Below are positions 32,243-40,525 of a stretch of 64,000 nt of DNA, in pieces. The translations under genes were made by a program, and so were the position numbers. Position 1 is the stretch's first letter. The number at the start of each line of letters is the position of its first letter. Below the pieces are notes generated by a model. That model did no database searches and had not been told where the DNA came from. It saw only the letters and a program-made list of their open reading frames with translations. The DNA is from Vibrio maritimus. GTDB lineage: Bacteria; Pseudomonadota; Gammaproteobacteria; Enterobacterales; Vibrionaceae. The stretch lies in NCBI RefSeq assembly GCF_021441885.1, contig NZ_CP090438.1:868001-932000 (forward strand), written 5' to 3'.

Positions 32243-33016
32243 ATGAGAAAACTACTTTGTATTTCATTGTTGGCTGTTTTATCTGGCTGTGCACAGTTTG
32301 GACAGGAAGAATCCGTAGACGAAGTGGCGGACAGCACCACAGCCGTTGATGCGGTTGAGGGCGATCGCAGCCAATCTTCGGGTATTGTTGATACGTTGCG
32401 TGGTCGTACCGACCCAATTGCGGATGACCCTGCATGGGCACCGATTCATCCCAAAAACAAGCCTGAGCATTATGCAGCGGCAACGGGTTCATTATTTAAC
32501 ACCCACTATGCCCGTGATTGGTATGACGATTCAAAACCGCGCGGCATTGGTGACATCATTACCGTGGAATTGAATGAAGCGACCAAAGCGGCAAAAAGTG
32601 CCGATGCAGATTTGTCGAAAGCCAACGATTCATCCATGGACCCATTGTTTGTTGGCGGACGACCGGTCACGGTTAACGACTATGATTTCTCTTATGAGCT
32701 AAAAAATGACAACAGCTTTAAAGGAAATGCATCAGCAAACCAGAGCAACAGTCTTTCTGGCTCGATTACTGTCGAGGTCATTGAAGTGTTGGCGAATGGT
32801 AACCTAGTGATCCGTGGTGAGAAGTGGCTGACGCTAAACACGGGTGATGAGTATATTCGTTTGAGTGGCACTATCCGCCCAGATGATATTGAGTTTGATA
32901 ACACGATTGCTTCAAACCGTATCTCTAACGCGCGAATTCAATATTCTGGCACTGGAAACCAACAAGATATGCAAGAACCTGGATTCTTGGCACGATTTTT
33001 TAATGTATCCCTATAG
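32243..33016 (+). CDS. flgH: flagellar L-ring lipoprotein FlgH
   Basis: FlgH forms the L ring in the outer membrane. The lipobox L-S-G-C gives lipidated Cys16. The mature protein has S-L-F-N-T-H-Y-A-R-D-W-Y-D-D-S-K-P-R-G-I-G-D-I-I-T-V and near the end the conserved G-D-E-Y-I-R-L-S-G-T-I-R-P-D-D-I. The length of 257 residues is normal for vibrios. A hairpin at 33044-33065 separates it from flgI. Confidence 0.96.
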   Translation: MRKLLCISLLAVLSGCAQFGQEESVDEVADSTTAVDAVEGDRSQSSGIVDTLRGRTDPIADDPAWAPIHPKNKPEHYAAATGSLFNTHYARDWYDDSKPRGIGDIITVELNEATKAAKSADADLSKANDSSMDPLFVGGRPVTVNDYDFSYELKNDNSFKGNASANQSNSLSGSITVEVIEVLANGNLVIRGEKWLTLNTGDEYIRLSGTIRPDDIEFDNTIASNRISNARIQYSGTGNQQDMQEPGFLARFFNVSL

Positions 33017-33043
33017 GATAGGATTAATCGAATCGTAAGCGGC

Positions 33044-33075
33044 AAACCCTCTCCTAAGAGGGTTTGTTTGTTTTT
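33044..33075 (+). terminator. terminator-like hairpin inside the operon between flgH and flgI
   Basis: AAACCCTCT / AGAGGGTTT stem with a four-base loop and a following T-rich run (GTTTGTTTTT) lies in the 70-base flgH-flgI gap. It looks like a partial terminator that could lower flgIJ expression relative to flgFGH. Confidence 0.6.
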
Positions 33076-33086
33076 AAGGTAACATC

Positions 33087-34178
33087 ATGAAAAAGTTTAC
33101 GTTTTTACTGTTAGGTTTGTGTTTTGCCGCGGCAAGTGTGCAAGCGGCACGCATCAAGGATGTGTCAGAGGTTGCCGGTGTTCGTAGCAACCAATTGGTG
33201 GGTTATGGCTTGGTAACAGGTCTACCTGGTACAGGTGAGAAGACGCCATTTACTGAGCAGAGCTTCCGCTCAATGCTGGAGAAGTTTGGTATTCAAATGC
33301 CAATTGGCTTCAAGCCAAAATTTAAAAACGTTGCGGCAGTTATCGTGACGGCTGATCTGCCTGCCTTCTCTAAGCCGGGTCAAAAAATTGATGTTACCGT
33401 GTCTTCTATTGGTGCGGCAAAAAGCCTCCGTGGCGGCACTCTGATGCAAACATTCCTGCAAGGTCTTGATGGCGAAGTATATGCCGTTGCTCAAGGCAAC
33501 CTAGTGGTCAGTGGCTTCAGTGCCGAAGGTCTAGACGGTTCTAAGATCGTGGGCAATAACCCGGTTGTGGGCATGATTTCTAGTGGCGCGACAGTGGAGC
33601 GTGAAGTGCCAAGTCCGTTCTCTCGCGGAGACTACATCACGTTTAACCTGCTAGAGTCTGATTTTACCACTGCACAAAACATGGCGAATGCCATCAACGA
33701 CTTCCTAGGTCCACAAATGGCGAATGCATTGGATGCGACCTCGGTTCGCGTGCGTGCGCCTCGTGACCTTAGCCAACGTGTTGCTTTCCTTTCTGCAGTT
33801 GAAAACGTTGAGTTTGATACCGCGGATAGCGGCGCCAAAATCATTGTTAACTCGCGCACCGGTACCATTGTTGTCGGCAAGCACGTGAAGCTGAAGCCCG
33901 CTGCGGTTACGCACGGTGGCATGACAGTCGCAATCAAAGAAAACTTGCGTGTGAGCCAACCGAATGCCTTTAGTGAAGGTGATACGGTGGTGGTTCCTAA
34001 CTCTGACATTCAAGTATCTGAAGGCTCAGGCAAGATGTTTAACTTCCAGCCGGGTCTGACGCTCGATGATTTGGTTCGAGCAGTCAACGAGGTAGGTGCG
34101 GCACCTTCTGACCTTATGGCTATACTTCAGGCACTTAAGCATGCTGGTGCCATCGAAGGTCAGTTGATCGTTATCTAA
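33087..34178 (+). CDS. flgI: flagellar P-ring protein FlgI
   Basis: FlgI forms the P ring in the peptidoglycan layer. A signal peptide (M-K-K-F-T-F-L-L-L-G-L, cut near V-Q-A) precedes A-R-I-K-D-V-S-E-V-A-G-V-R-S-N-Q-L-V-G-Y and the family blocks V-T-A-D-L-P-A-F-S-K-P-G-Q-K-I-D-V-T-V-S-S and G-N-L-V-V-S-G-F. The length of 363 residues is standard. FlgA (encoded at 24573-25274) is its chaperone. Confidence 0.97.
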   Translation: MKKFTFLLLGLCFAAASVQAARIKDVSEVAGVRSNQLVGYGLVTGLPGTGEKTPFTEQSFRSMLEKFGIQMPIGFKPKFKNVAAVIVTADLPAFSKPGQKIDVTVSSIGAAKSLRGGTLMQTFLQGLDGEVYAVAQGNLVVSGFSAEGLDGSKIVGNNPVVGMISSGATVEREVPSPFSRGDYITFNLLESDFTTAQNMANAINDFLGPQMANALDATSVRVRAPRDLSQRVAFLSAVENVEFDTADSGAKIIVNSRTGTIVVGKHVKLKPAAVTHGGMTVAIKENLRVSQPNAFSEGDTVVVPNSDIQVSEGSGKMFNFQPGLTLDDLVRAVNEVGAAPSDLMAILQALKHAGAIEGQLIVI

Positions 34179-34190
34179 GGTGCCAGCAAC

Positions 34191-35132
34191 ATGATGAAAA
34201 ACCCGAACGACATTGGTTTCATTCACGATATCGCTAGCCTTGACTCACTTCGTCAGAAAGCCGTTAGCGGTAAAGAGGGTGACGACGAAGCGGCATTGAA
34301 TGCGGCGGCTCGTCAGTTTGAATCGATTTTTACCTCGATGATGCTGAAATCCATGCGTGATGCCAATACGCATTTTGAGTCGGACTTAACCAATAACGGC
34401 AACGGTCAATTCTATCGTCAAATGCTCGATGACCAGATGGCGAGCGAACTGAGCTCCTCAGGTTCGCTTGGTCTTGCTGACATGATCGTAGCGCAGCTTG
34501 GTAGCGCTCGTGCTCCTGAAGCGCAGGCAGCGGCAAACACTGAGCTAAGAGTTCGCAGTCAAGCCTTCGATTTGCCGGAGCGCCAGCCATACGATGAAGC
34601 GAAAGCACGCCAAACGGCTGCAGCACTGGGACTTGATGGACCAAGAACGAAAGCCAAGCCAGTGGATTTTGATACGCCAGAGAACTTTGTGTCTTCGCTT
34701 AAACCTTATGCGGATCGCGCAGCGCGCTCTCTTGGCGTTGATTCTTCTTTGCTATTGGCGCAAGCCGCTCTCGAAACAGGGTGGGGGCAGAAAGTGGTCA
34801 ACAATAGCCAGGGTAGTAGTAACAACCTATTTAATATCAAGGCTGATCGCAGTTGGCATGGCGATAAAGTGGCAACGCAAACCCTTGAGTATCATCAAAA
34901 TGTACCTGTTCAAGAGCGCGCAGCATTCCGCTCTTATCGTAGCTATGAAGACAGCTTCAATGACTATGTGAAGTTCTTGAATGAAAACCCGAGATACCAA
35001 ACCGCACTGACTCGTAACCAAGGCTCTGAGTCTTTTATTCGTGATATTCACAAAGCGGGTTACGCAACAGACCCAAGTTACGCGGATAAGGTATTAAGAG
35101 TGAAAAAGCAGATTGACGACATGTCGATGTAA
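34191..35132 (+). CDS. flgJ: flagellar rod cap and muramidase FlgJ
   Basis: FlgJ caps the rod and opens the peptidoglycan. The N-terminal rod-binding domain (about 35-105) shows A-R-Q-F-E-S-I-F-T-S-M-M-L-K-S-M-R. The C-terminal glucosaminidase domain (165-313) has L-L-L-A-Q-A-A-L-E195-T-G-W-G-Q with the catalytic Glu, and N-L-F-N-I-K. It is the last gene of flgFGHIJ: a perfect hairpin with T-tract follows at 35156. Confidence 0.96.
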   Translation: MMKNPNDIGFIHDIASLDSLRQKAVSGKEGDDEAALNAAARQFESIFTSMMLKSMRDANTHFESDLTNNGNGQFYRQMLDDQMASELSSSGSLGLADMIVAQLGSARAPEAQAAANTELRVRSQAFDLPERQPYDEAKARQTAAALGLDGPRTKAKPVDFDTPENFVSSLKPYADRAARSLGVDSSLLLAQAALETGWGQKVVNNSQGSSNNLFNIKADRSWHGDKVATQTLEYHQNVPVQERAAFRSYRSYEDSFNDYVKFLNENPRYQTALTRNQGSESFIRDIHKAGYATDPSYADKVLRVKKQIDDMSM

Positions 35133-35155
35133 CTTACGTTCTATTTATACTTTTT

Positions 35156-35190
35156 CTCGCTCGGCTCCTATGTCGAGCGAGTTTGTTTTT
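35156..35190 (+). terminator. terminator after flgJ
   Basis: CTCGCTCG / CGAGCGAG stem (35156-35163 with 35174-35181) followed by TTTGTTTTT. Confidence 0.9.
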
Positions 35191-35273
35191 AACGCCAACT
35201 AATCCATCTAAAAGCGCTAGATTCTGTCTCTTTTCTTCTTAAAAACCACGTATTTATAATCGCTTACATCATG

Positions 35274-35288
35274 TGGCATGTACTTTGC
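35274..35288 (+). promoter_or_regulatory. sigma-54 promoter of flgKL
   Basis: TGGCATGTACTTTGCATT: GG at 35275-35276, ten bases, GC at 35287-35288, with the full TTGCA of the -12 half. It lies 68 bases before the flgK start. Confidence 0.9.
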
Positions 35289-35355
35289 ATTTACTAAGAT
35301 AAGCACGGGCAAATCATACTGATTTTTGCCCGATTTTGAGGTTTTTGGGGGCGAT

Positions 35356-37236
35356 ATGGCGTCAGATCTTCTGAATGTAGGTACACAAAGTGTGCTCACA
35401 GCTCAGAGACAGTTAACTACGACTGGTCATAACATTTCTAACGCAAATACAGAGGGTTACAGCCGTCAATCTGTCATCCAGGGTACCAATGACCCTAGGC
35501 AGTTTGGGGGGCAAACCTACGGTATGGGCGTGCATGTGGAAAATGTTCGCCGCTCGTGGGATCAGTTTGCCGTTAAAGAGCTAAACATGGCAACCACACA
35601 GATGAACTATCGCAACGAGAATCTGGCAAATCTAGATTTGCTCTCGGGTATGCTGTCTTCTGTGGCATCCAAGAAAATCCCAGAAAACCTCAACGACTGG
35701 TTCGATTCTGTTAAGACACTCGCCGACACCCCAAATGATGTGGGTGCTCGTAAAGTGGTGCTTGAGAAAGCAGATCTGATTCGCCAAACCATGAACAACT
35801 TTCACGAGTCTGTTCGCCAACAAGCGGACACTGCGAATAAAAAGCTCGATATGGGCATTGAGCGTGTTAACCAGCTTGCGGTTGAAATCCGAGATATTCA
35901 CCGTTTGATGATGCGAACGCCGGGGCCTCATAACGATCTCATGGATAAGCATGAGCTGTTAGTAAAAGAGTTATCGGAATACACCAAAGTCACGGTGACT
36001 CCTCGCGCAAATGCTGAAGGTTTTAACGTTCATATCGGTAATGGTCATACCCTAGTTTCTGGTACTGAAGCCAGCCAGTTGAAGATGATCGACGGCGTGC
36101 CCGACGTTCACCAACGACGCTTGGCAATGGTCGAGGGCAAAGGGATAAAAGCCATTAAATCCGATGATATTGGCGGTAAAATTGAAGGCATGCTCGACCT
36201 ACGCGACAAAGAAATCCCGTACATCATGGATGAACTTGGGCGTTTATCTACCGCCTTCGCCTTTGAAGTGAACAAGTTGCAGGGGCAGGGTCTAGACCTT
36301 AATGGTCAAGTCGGTGCGGACATCTTTGTGGACGTAAATACCGAGGTAATAGCCAAGTCGCGAGTGGTGGCATCTCCGAATTCAAAAGCAGATGTCGCTG
36401 TGTATATCGCCGACACCAGTGAGCTACAAGGCGGCGAATACGCGTTGAAATACGATGGTGCTAACTATGTGGTGACTAAGCCCAACGGTGAGAATCAAAT
36501 CGTTGAGCTCAATGCTGGCGCGAGTGCTTTTTATCTAGATGGCATGGTGGTTAACATCAAAAATGCGCCAGAGTCTGGTGAGAAGCTGTTGCTTCGCCCA
36601 ACTCGAAATGGTGCCGCAACGTTGCAAATGGCAACCACAGATCCGAAAACCATTGCCGCTCACAGCTTCGAGGCTTCAACGACTCATGCACAAGGTAACG
36701 CGAAGTTTACGATTACTGGCGCAGGGCAACTTCGTGAGTTCGAGGTTCATGTATCGCCGACAGGCAAAGAGTTTGCTGTCACTGATACCAAAGGCAACGT
36801 GCTATTAACGCCGCAGCTTTATCCGCCAACAGAACCTGTCACTGTTTTGGGGACGACGTTTGAACTTACCGACGGAGCTCTACCGGGCGACAAGTTCACC
36901 GCGAACCTAAACCCTGCTGAAGGTGACAACGGCAACCTGCGTAAAATGCTGAACATTCAAACCAATAAGACCATGAATGGTGGTGAGTCGACGCTAATCG
37001 ATGTTTACCACAATTTGAACACTGACGTAGGTCTTAAAGCCTCGACGGCGACGCGCCTACAAGAAGTGGCAAATCTAGAGCATGAATCAGCAAAAAGCCG
37101 TATTGCATCGATATCTGGGGTCAACCTAGACGAAGAAGCCGCAAACATGATGAAGTTTCAACAAGCTTACATGGCCTCTTCGCGAGTGATGCAAGCCGCG
37201 AATGAGACCTTCGATACCATTTTGGCACTGCGATAG
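35356..37236 (+). CDS. flgK: hook-filament junction protein FlgK
   Basis: FlgK (HAP1) joins hook to filament. The start ATG 35356 gives M-A-S-D-L-L-N-V-G-T-Q-S-V-L-T-A-Q-R and the block T-G-H-N-I-S-N-A-N-T-E-G-Y-S-R-Q; an in-frame extension of ten codons would cover the ribosome site and is rejected. The C-terminal helix has S-G-V-N-L-D-E-E-A-A-N-M-M-K-F-Q-Q-A-Y. The 626 residues are normal for vibrios. Sixteen bases separate it from flgL. Confidence 0.96.
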   Translation: MASDLLNVGTQSVLTAQRQLTTTGHNISNANTEGYSRQSVIQGTNDPRQFGGQTYGMGVHVENVRRSWDQFAVKELNMATTQMNYRNENLANLDLLSGMLSSVASKKIPENLNDWFDSVKTLADTPNDVGARKVVLEKADLIRQTMNNFHESVRQQADTANKKLDMGIERVNQLAVEIRDIHRLMMRTPGPHNDLMDKHELLVKELSEYTKVTVTPRANAEGFNVHIGNGHTLVSGTEASQLKMIDGVPDVHQRRLAMVEGKGIKAIKSDDIGGKIEGMLDLRDKEIPYIMDELGRLSTAFAFEVNKLQGQGLDLNGQVGADIFVDVNTEVIAKSRVVASPNSKADVAVYIADTSELQGGEYALKYDGANYVVTKPNGENQIVELNAGASAFYLDGMVVNIKNAPESGEKLLLRPTRNGAATLQMATTDPKTIAAHSFEASTTHAQGNAKFTITGAGQLREFEVHVSPTGKEFAVTDTKGNVLLTPQLYPPTEPVTVLGTTFELTDGALPGDKFTANLNPAEGDNGNLRKMLNIQTNKTMNGGESTLIDVYHNLNTDVGLKASTATRLQEVANLEHESAKSRIASISGVNLDEEAANMMKFQQAYMASSRVMQAANETFDTILALR

Positions 37237-37252
37237 GGGGTGATGGAGCATG

Positions 37253-38443
37253 ATGAATCGTATTTCTAGCTTTCACAGCTATCAGACAGTTCAAAATGAC
37301 TTGCGCAGGCAAGAGAACAAGATTCACCACAACCAGGCGCAGTTAGCGTCTGGCAAACAGTTGCAAAAGCCGGCAGATGATCCACTGGCGATTCACTATC
37401 TACAGAAAGTTGGTCAGCAAACCGAGCAGCTTAAGCAACACACAGATTCTATTGTTTTGTCTCGCAACCGCCTAGAGCACCAAGAGGTGATGCTAAGGGA
37501 GACAGAACAGTTCACCGATCACGCCAAACGTTTGACGATGGAGTCAATCAACGGCGCGTTATCACCACAAGATAGAGAAGCGAAAGCGCGTCAAATTGAA
37601 GAGCTTGCCGCCAACTTTTTAGCGCTGGCCAACAATCAAGACGAGTCCGGTAACTACACCTTTGCGGGTACCAAGCCAAAGACACAGCCGTTCTTTGTCG
37701 ACAGCAACGGCAAAATGTCGTACGCAGGTGATGATTATCAGCGCAAGATGCGCATCTCAAACAGCATGGAAATCCCGACGAGTGATCCTGGCAGTAAGTT
37801 GTTCATGGAAGTCGATAATCCGTTTGGTGACTATGCGGCCAAATACCAGCTACAAAACGCTTCTGAGCTACTGCTCGACAAAGCGACGAACACCAACTCG
37901 AATGACAGCAATCGCTATAAAGTGACGTTTGTCGACATGGGTAACGATCGTTTTGGTTACCAGCTTGAGCAGAATGGCTCAGTGGTCAAAGCTGGCGACT
38001 TCGACCCTAAAACGGGGGTCGAGTACGAAGGCTTGAACATTCGCATTAAAGGTCAAATTACGCCTGGTGATGCGATAGAGCTAGAGCCTCGCCAAACCTT
38101 TAGCGTATTTGATAGCTTTAGAGATGCTATCTATTGGATGGACTACGACGTATCGGATGCGAGCTCTAATGCGCAGCTTCACCAGGTGACAGAAGAGTTT
38201 AACGCTGCGTTTCTGCATCTAACAAAGTCCAGAACGGACGTAGGTGCGAGGCTAAACACCCTAGATATTCAAGAGCAGCAGCATGAAGACTTTAAGATCT
38301 CGCTGGCTCGCTCAAAAAGTAATTTTGAAGATCTTGATTATTCAAAAGCGGTTATCGAATTTGAAGAGAACTCAAGAGCTTTGCAGGCGTCACAGCTTGC
38401 CTTTGGTAAAACCAAGGACTTAACACTGTTTAACTATCTATAA
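37253..38443 (+). CDS. flgL: hook-filament junction protein FlgL
   Basis: FlgL (HAP3) sits between FlgK and the filament. Flagellin-like ends are present: M-N-R-I-S-S-F-H-S-Y-Q, L-A-S-G-K-Q-L-Q-K-P-A-D-D-P at the N-terminus and the C-terminal helix V-I-E-F-E-E-N-S-R-A-L-Q-A-S-Q-L-A-F-G-K. Of two adjacent ATGs, 37253 has GGAG at the better distance. The length of 396 residues is normal. No strong terminator follows before the flagellin promoter. Confidence 0.95.
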   Translation: MNRISSFHSYQTVQNDLRRQENKIHHNQAQLASGKQLQKPADDPLAIHYLQKVGQQTEQLKQHTDSIVLSRNRLEHQEVMLRETEQFTDHAKRLTMESINGALSPQDREAKARQIEELAANFLALANNQDESGNYTFAGTKPKTQPFFVDSNGKMSYAGDDYQRKMRISNSMEIPTSDPGSKLFMEVDNPFGDYAAKYQLQNASELLLDKATNTNSNDSNRYKVTFVDMGNDRFGYQLEQNGSVVKAGDFDPKTGVEYEGLNIRIKGQITPGDAIELEPRQTFSVFDSFRDAIYWMDYDVSDASSNAQLHQVTEEFNAAFLHLTKSRTDVGARLNTLDIQEQQHEDFKISLARSKSNFEDLDYSKAVIEFEENSRALQASQLAFGKTKDLTLFNYL

Positions 38444-38505
38444 GATTGATCACCTCTCTGGTTATCGGTTGCCCTATGAGCTCAGCCTTAGGTGCAGATA
38501 ACGAA

Positions 38506-38545
38506 AGCGGTAGTGTTGAAACGACAGCGGTAAAGCTGAAACGAC
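38506..38545. repeat. two-copy tandem 20-base repeat
   Basis: AGCGGTAGTGTTGAAACGAC is followed directly by AGCGGTAAAGCTGAAACGAC (17 of 20 identical), with a further partial GAAGCGG. It lies about 140 bases upstream of the flagellin promoter, a possible activator (FlrC) region, though nothing shows binding. Confidence 0.6.
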
Positions 38546-38683
38546 GAAGCGGCAAGCCAGTAGACTAGAGCCTTGCCACTTGTATCAATAGATAGCACTT
38601 AATTCATTTACTGATCAGATGTGATTGATTTAAGTGATTGAAATAAAACATTATAAATATTATTCATGATTAACTTTAAAACT

Positions 38684-38698
38684 TGGCACGTGATTTGT
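38684..38698 (+). promoter_or_regulatory. sigma-54 promoter of the first flagellin gene
   Basis: TTGGCACGTGATTTGTAT: GG at 38685-38686 and, after ten bases, GT at 38697-38698. The -24 half is perfect; the -12 half has GT in place of GC. It lies about 185 bases before the start codon. Confidence 0.65.
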
Positions 38699-38769
38699 AT
38701 TAATAAGATTTGAACAACCAAGACTTTGCCGTTTTAGCAAAGCTTGATTACGTGAAAATGATTAGATAC

Positions 38770-38796
38770 TCCATCTGATACGGGGTATCAGGTGGA
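38770..38796 (+). promoter_or_regulatory. hairpin in the first flagellin's 5' leader
   Basis: TCCATCTGATAC and GTATCAGGTGGA form a twelve-base-pair stem (one G-U pair) with a three-base loop, 84 bases before the start codon and downstream of the presumed start of transcription. No T-tract follows, so it is more likely a stability or translation element than a terminator. Confidence 0.5.
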
Positions 38797-38880
38797 TGTA
38801 GACGGCCGGTTTTAGCCAAAGACTGGTGGTTTGATCGCAATCCAACTTGAAACGCTTGCGAACTCATTTAGGAGAGCAAC

Positions 38881-40017
38881 ATGGCAATTACAGTAAGTAC
38901 TAACGTTTCGGCGATGACCGCACAGCGTTATCTCAACAAGTCCTCGAACGACCTTAATACGTCGATGGAACGTTTGTCTTCGGGTCACAAGATCAACAGC
39001 GCGAAAGATGACGCGGCGGGTTTGCAAATCTCCAACCGTCTTACAGCGCAGTCTCGTGGTCTTGATGTTGCGATGAGAAACGCAAACGACGGTATTTCGA
39101 TTGCCCAAACCGCTGAAGGTGCGATGAACGAGTCGACCAATATCCTGCAGCGTATGCGTGACCTTGCGATTCAATCATCGAACGGCACAAACTCTCCGTC
39201 AGAGCGCCAAGCAATCAACGAAGAATCAATGGCACTGCAAGCGGAGCTTAACCGTATTGCAGAGACGACATCATTTGGTGGTCGCCGCCTGTTGAATGGA
39301 TCGTTTGGCGATGCGTCATTCCAAATCGGCGCAAACTCAGGTGAAGCAATGATTATGGGTTTGACGAGTGTTCGTGCTGACGACTTCCGTATGGGGGGTA
39401 CTACCTTTACGGCGGAGAACGCTAAAGACGCGAACTGGTCAGTAGCTCCGGATGCCAACAACCTTAAGTTCGAGTTTACCACCAAAGCGGGTGAAGAAGT
39501 GTCTATCGACCTGTTCGCCAAAGCGGGTGACGATATTGAGCAGCTAGCGACTTACATTAATGGCCAGTCAGACCTTGTGAGCGCATCCGTTGGTGATAAT
39601 GGTGAGTTACAAATCTTTGTAGCAGAGCCTGCGCTTGAAGGTGACATGACCATCTCTGGAAATCTAGCATCAGAGCTTGGCTTATCTAGTGAAGGCACGT
39701 TAACGACCGTTCAAGATATCGATATGACCACCGTTGCCGGGTCTCAGAATGCCATCTCGGTTATCGACTCTGCGCTTAAGTATGTGGACTCACAGCGTGC
39801 TGATTTGGGTGCTAAGCAAAACCGTCTCAGCCACAGTATTAATAACCTAGCGAATGTACAAGAAAACGTTGATGCGTCGAACAGCCGCATTAAAGATACC
39901 GACTTCGCCAAGGAAACAACCGCAATGACCAAGAACCAGATCCTGCAACAAGCGGGTACCTCGATTCTTGCTCAAGCGAAACAGTTGCCGAACTCTGCGA
40001 TGTCTCTACTACAATAG
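38881..40017 (+). CDS. flagellin, first of three (sigma-54-type)
   Basis: A 378-residue flagellin. The conserved N-terminal coiled domain (T-V-S-T-N-V-S-A-M-T-A-Q-R-Y-L, then S-A-K-D-D-A-A-G-L-Q-I-S-N-R-L) and C-terminal domain (D-T-D-F-A-K-E-T-T-A-M-T-K-N-Q-I-L-Q-Q-A) flank a short variable centre. It is the most divergent of the three here: G-R-R-L-L-N-G-S-F-G where the others have G-N-R-L-L-N-G-T-Y-G, and it ends in L-L-Q rather than L-L-G. It is the only one of the three with a sigma-54-type promoter. In V. cholerae the sigma-54-dependent flagellin FlaA is the essential one, whereas in V. parahaemolyticus and V. vulnificus the flagellin beside flgL is called FlaC, so the name is left open. 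Confidence 0.95.
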   Translation: MAITVSTNVSAMTAQRYLNKSSNDLNTSMERLSSGHKINSAKDDAAGLQISNRLTAQSRGLDVAMRNANDGISIAQTAEGAMNESTNILQRMRDLAIQSSNGTNSPSERQAINEESMALQAELNRIAETTSFGGRRLLNGSFGDASFQIGANSGEAMIMGLTSVRADDFRMGGTTFTAENAKDANWSVAPDANNLKFEFTTKAGEEVSIDLFAKAGDDIEQLATYINGQSDLVSASVGDNGELQIFVAEPALEGDMTISGNLASELGLSSEGTLTTVQDIDMTTVAGSQNAISVIDSALKYVDSQRADLGAKQNRLSHSINNLANVQENVDASNSRIKDTDFAKETTAMTKNQILQQAGTSILAQAKQLPNSAMSLLQ

Positions 40018-40207
40018 TAAGGACGTCCAGACAAAGCAGAGGGTAACTAGCCAGACGTGGCGTACCTACCCAACTGCTTGGCAAGCATACTTAGTGAAAG
40101 TGTTGGGGCTCTCTCTCTCAACCTGCCCTGATACGGCCATTAGGTATGTCGGATAGCCAGATTGTGTTCATTTCTCTTGATCTCCACACAGGCCATGGCT
40201 TCCATCC

Positions 40208-40248
40208 AGCCCCAGTTCTCTCAAAGGAATAGGGGCTTTTTCTTTTTT
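40208..40248 (+). terminator. terminator of the first flagellin transcript
   Basis: A six-base-pair stem with a long loop (AGCCCC at 40208-40213, AGGGGCT at 40231-40237) is followed by TTTTTCTTTTTT. The stem is short, so confidence is moderate. Confidence 0.55.
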
Positions 40249-40419
40249 AGCCCCCCAACATTTATTTTCAGCTCCTAGTTTTTCAAACGCTATTACAAGC
40301 GAAAATCTGACTGTTTCGGCACTGCCAAACGGATCTTTAGCGCTTTTTTATTATTTTGCTATCGTTTGCTCAATTCCTAACCAAATGGATGTTTTATCGA
40401 ATTTTTTCTCGTTTTTTCC

Positions 40420-40446
40420 TAAAGGTTTTTTTGGGCGTGTCGTTAA
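40420..40446 (+). promoter_or_regulatory. sigma-28 promoter of the second flagellin gene
   Basis: TAAAGGTT, 11 bases, GTCGTTAA: the spacing is exact and the -10 matches GCCGATAA at six of eight positions. It lies 80 bases before the start codon. Confidence 0.65.
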
Positions 40447-40525
40447 AAGATTAACTTTGAGAGAACTACTTGGTTTTCCGAGACGTCGGAAACCGCTACA
40501 CCGGAAAATCAATTGGAGAAACAAC

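Larger units (their letters stand above)
38444..38880. other. 437-base leader region of the first flagellin
   Basis: No gene is seen. The gap holds a 20-base tandem repeat (38506-38525 and 38526-38545, 17 of 20 identical), a sigma-54-like promoter at 38684-38698, and a strong hairpin in the presumed untranslated leader (38770-38796). Confidence 0.6.
40018..40525. other. 508-base gap between flagellins 1 and 2
   Basis: No gene is seen. It contains a terminator-like element (AGCCCC / GGGGCT at 40208-40237 followed by T-rich sequence) that probably ends the first flagellin transcript, and a sigma-28 promoter for the second flagellin. The first 190 bases show nothing I can name. Confidence 0.5.
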
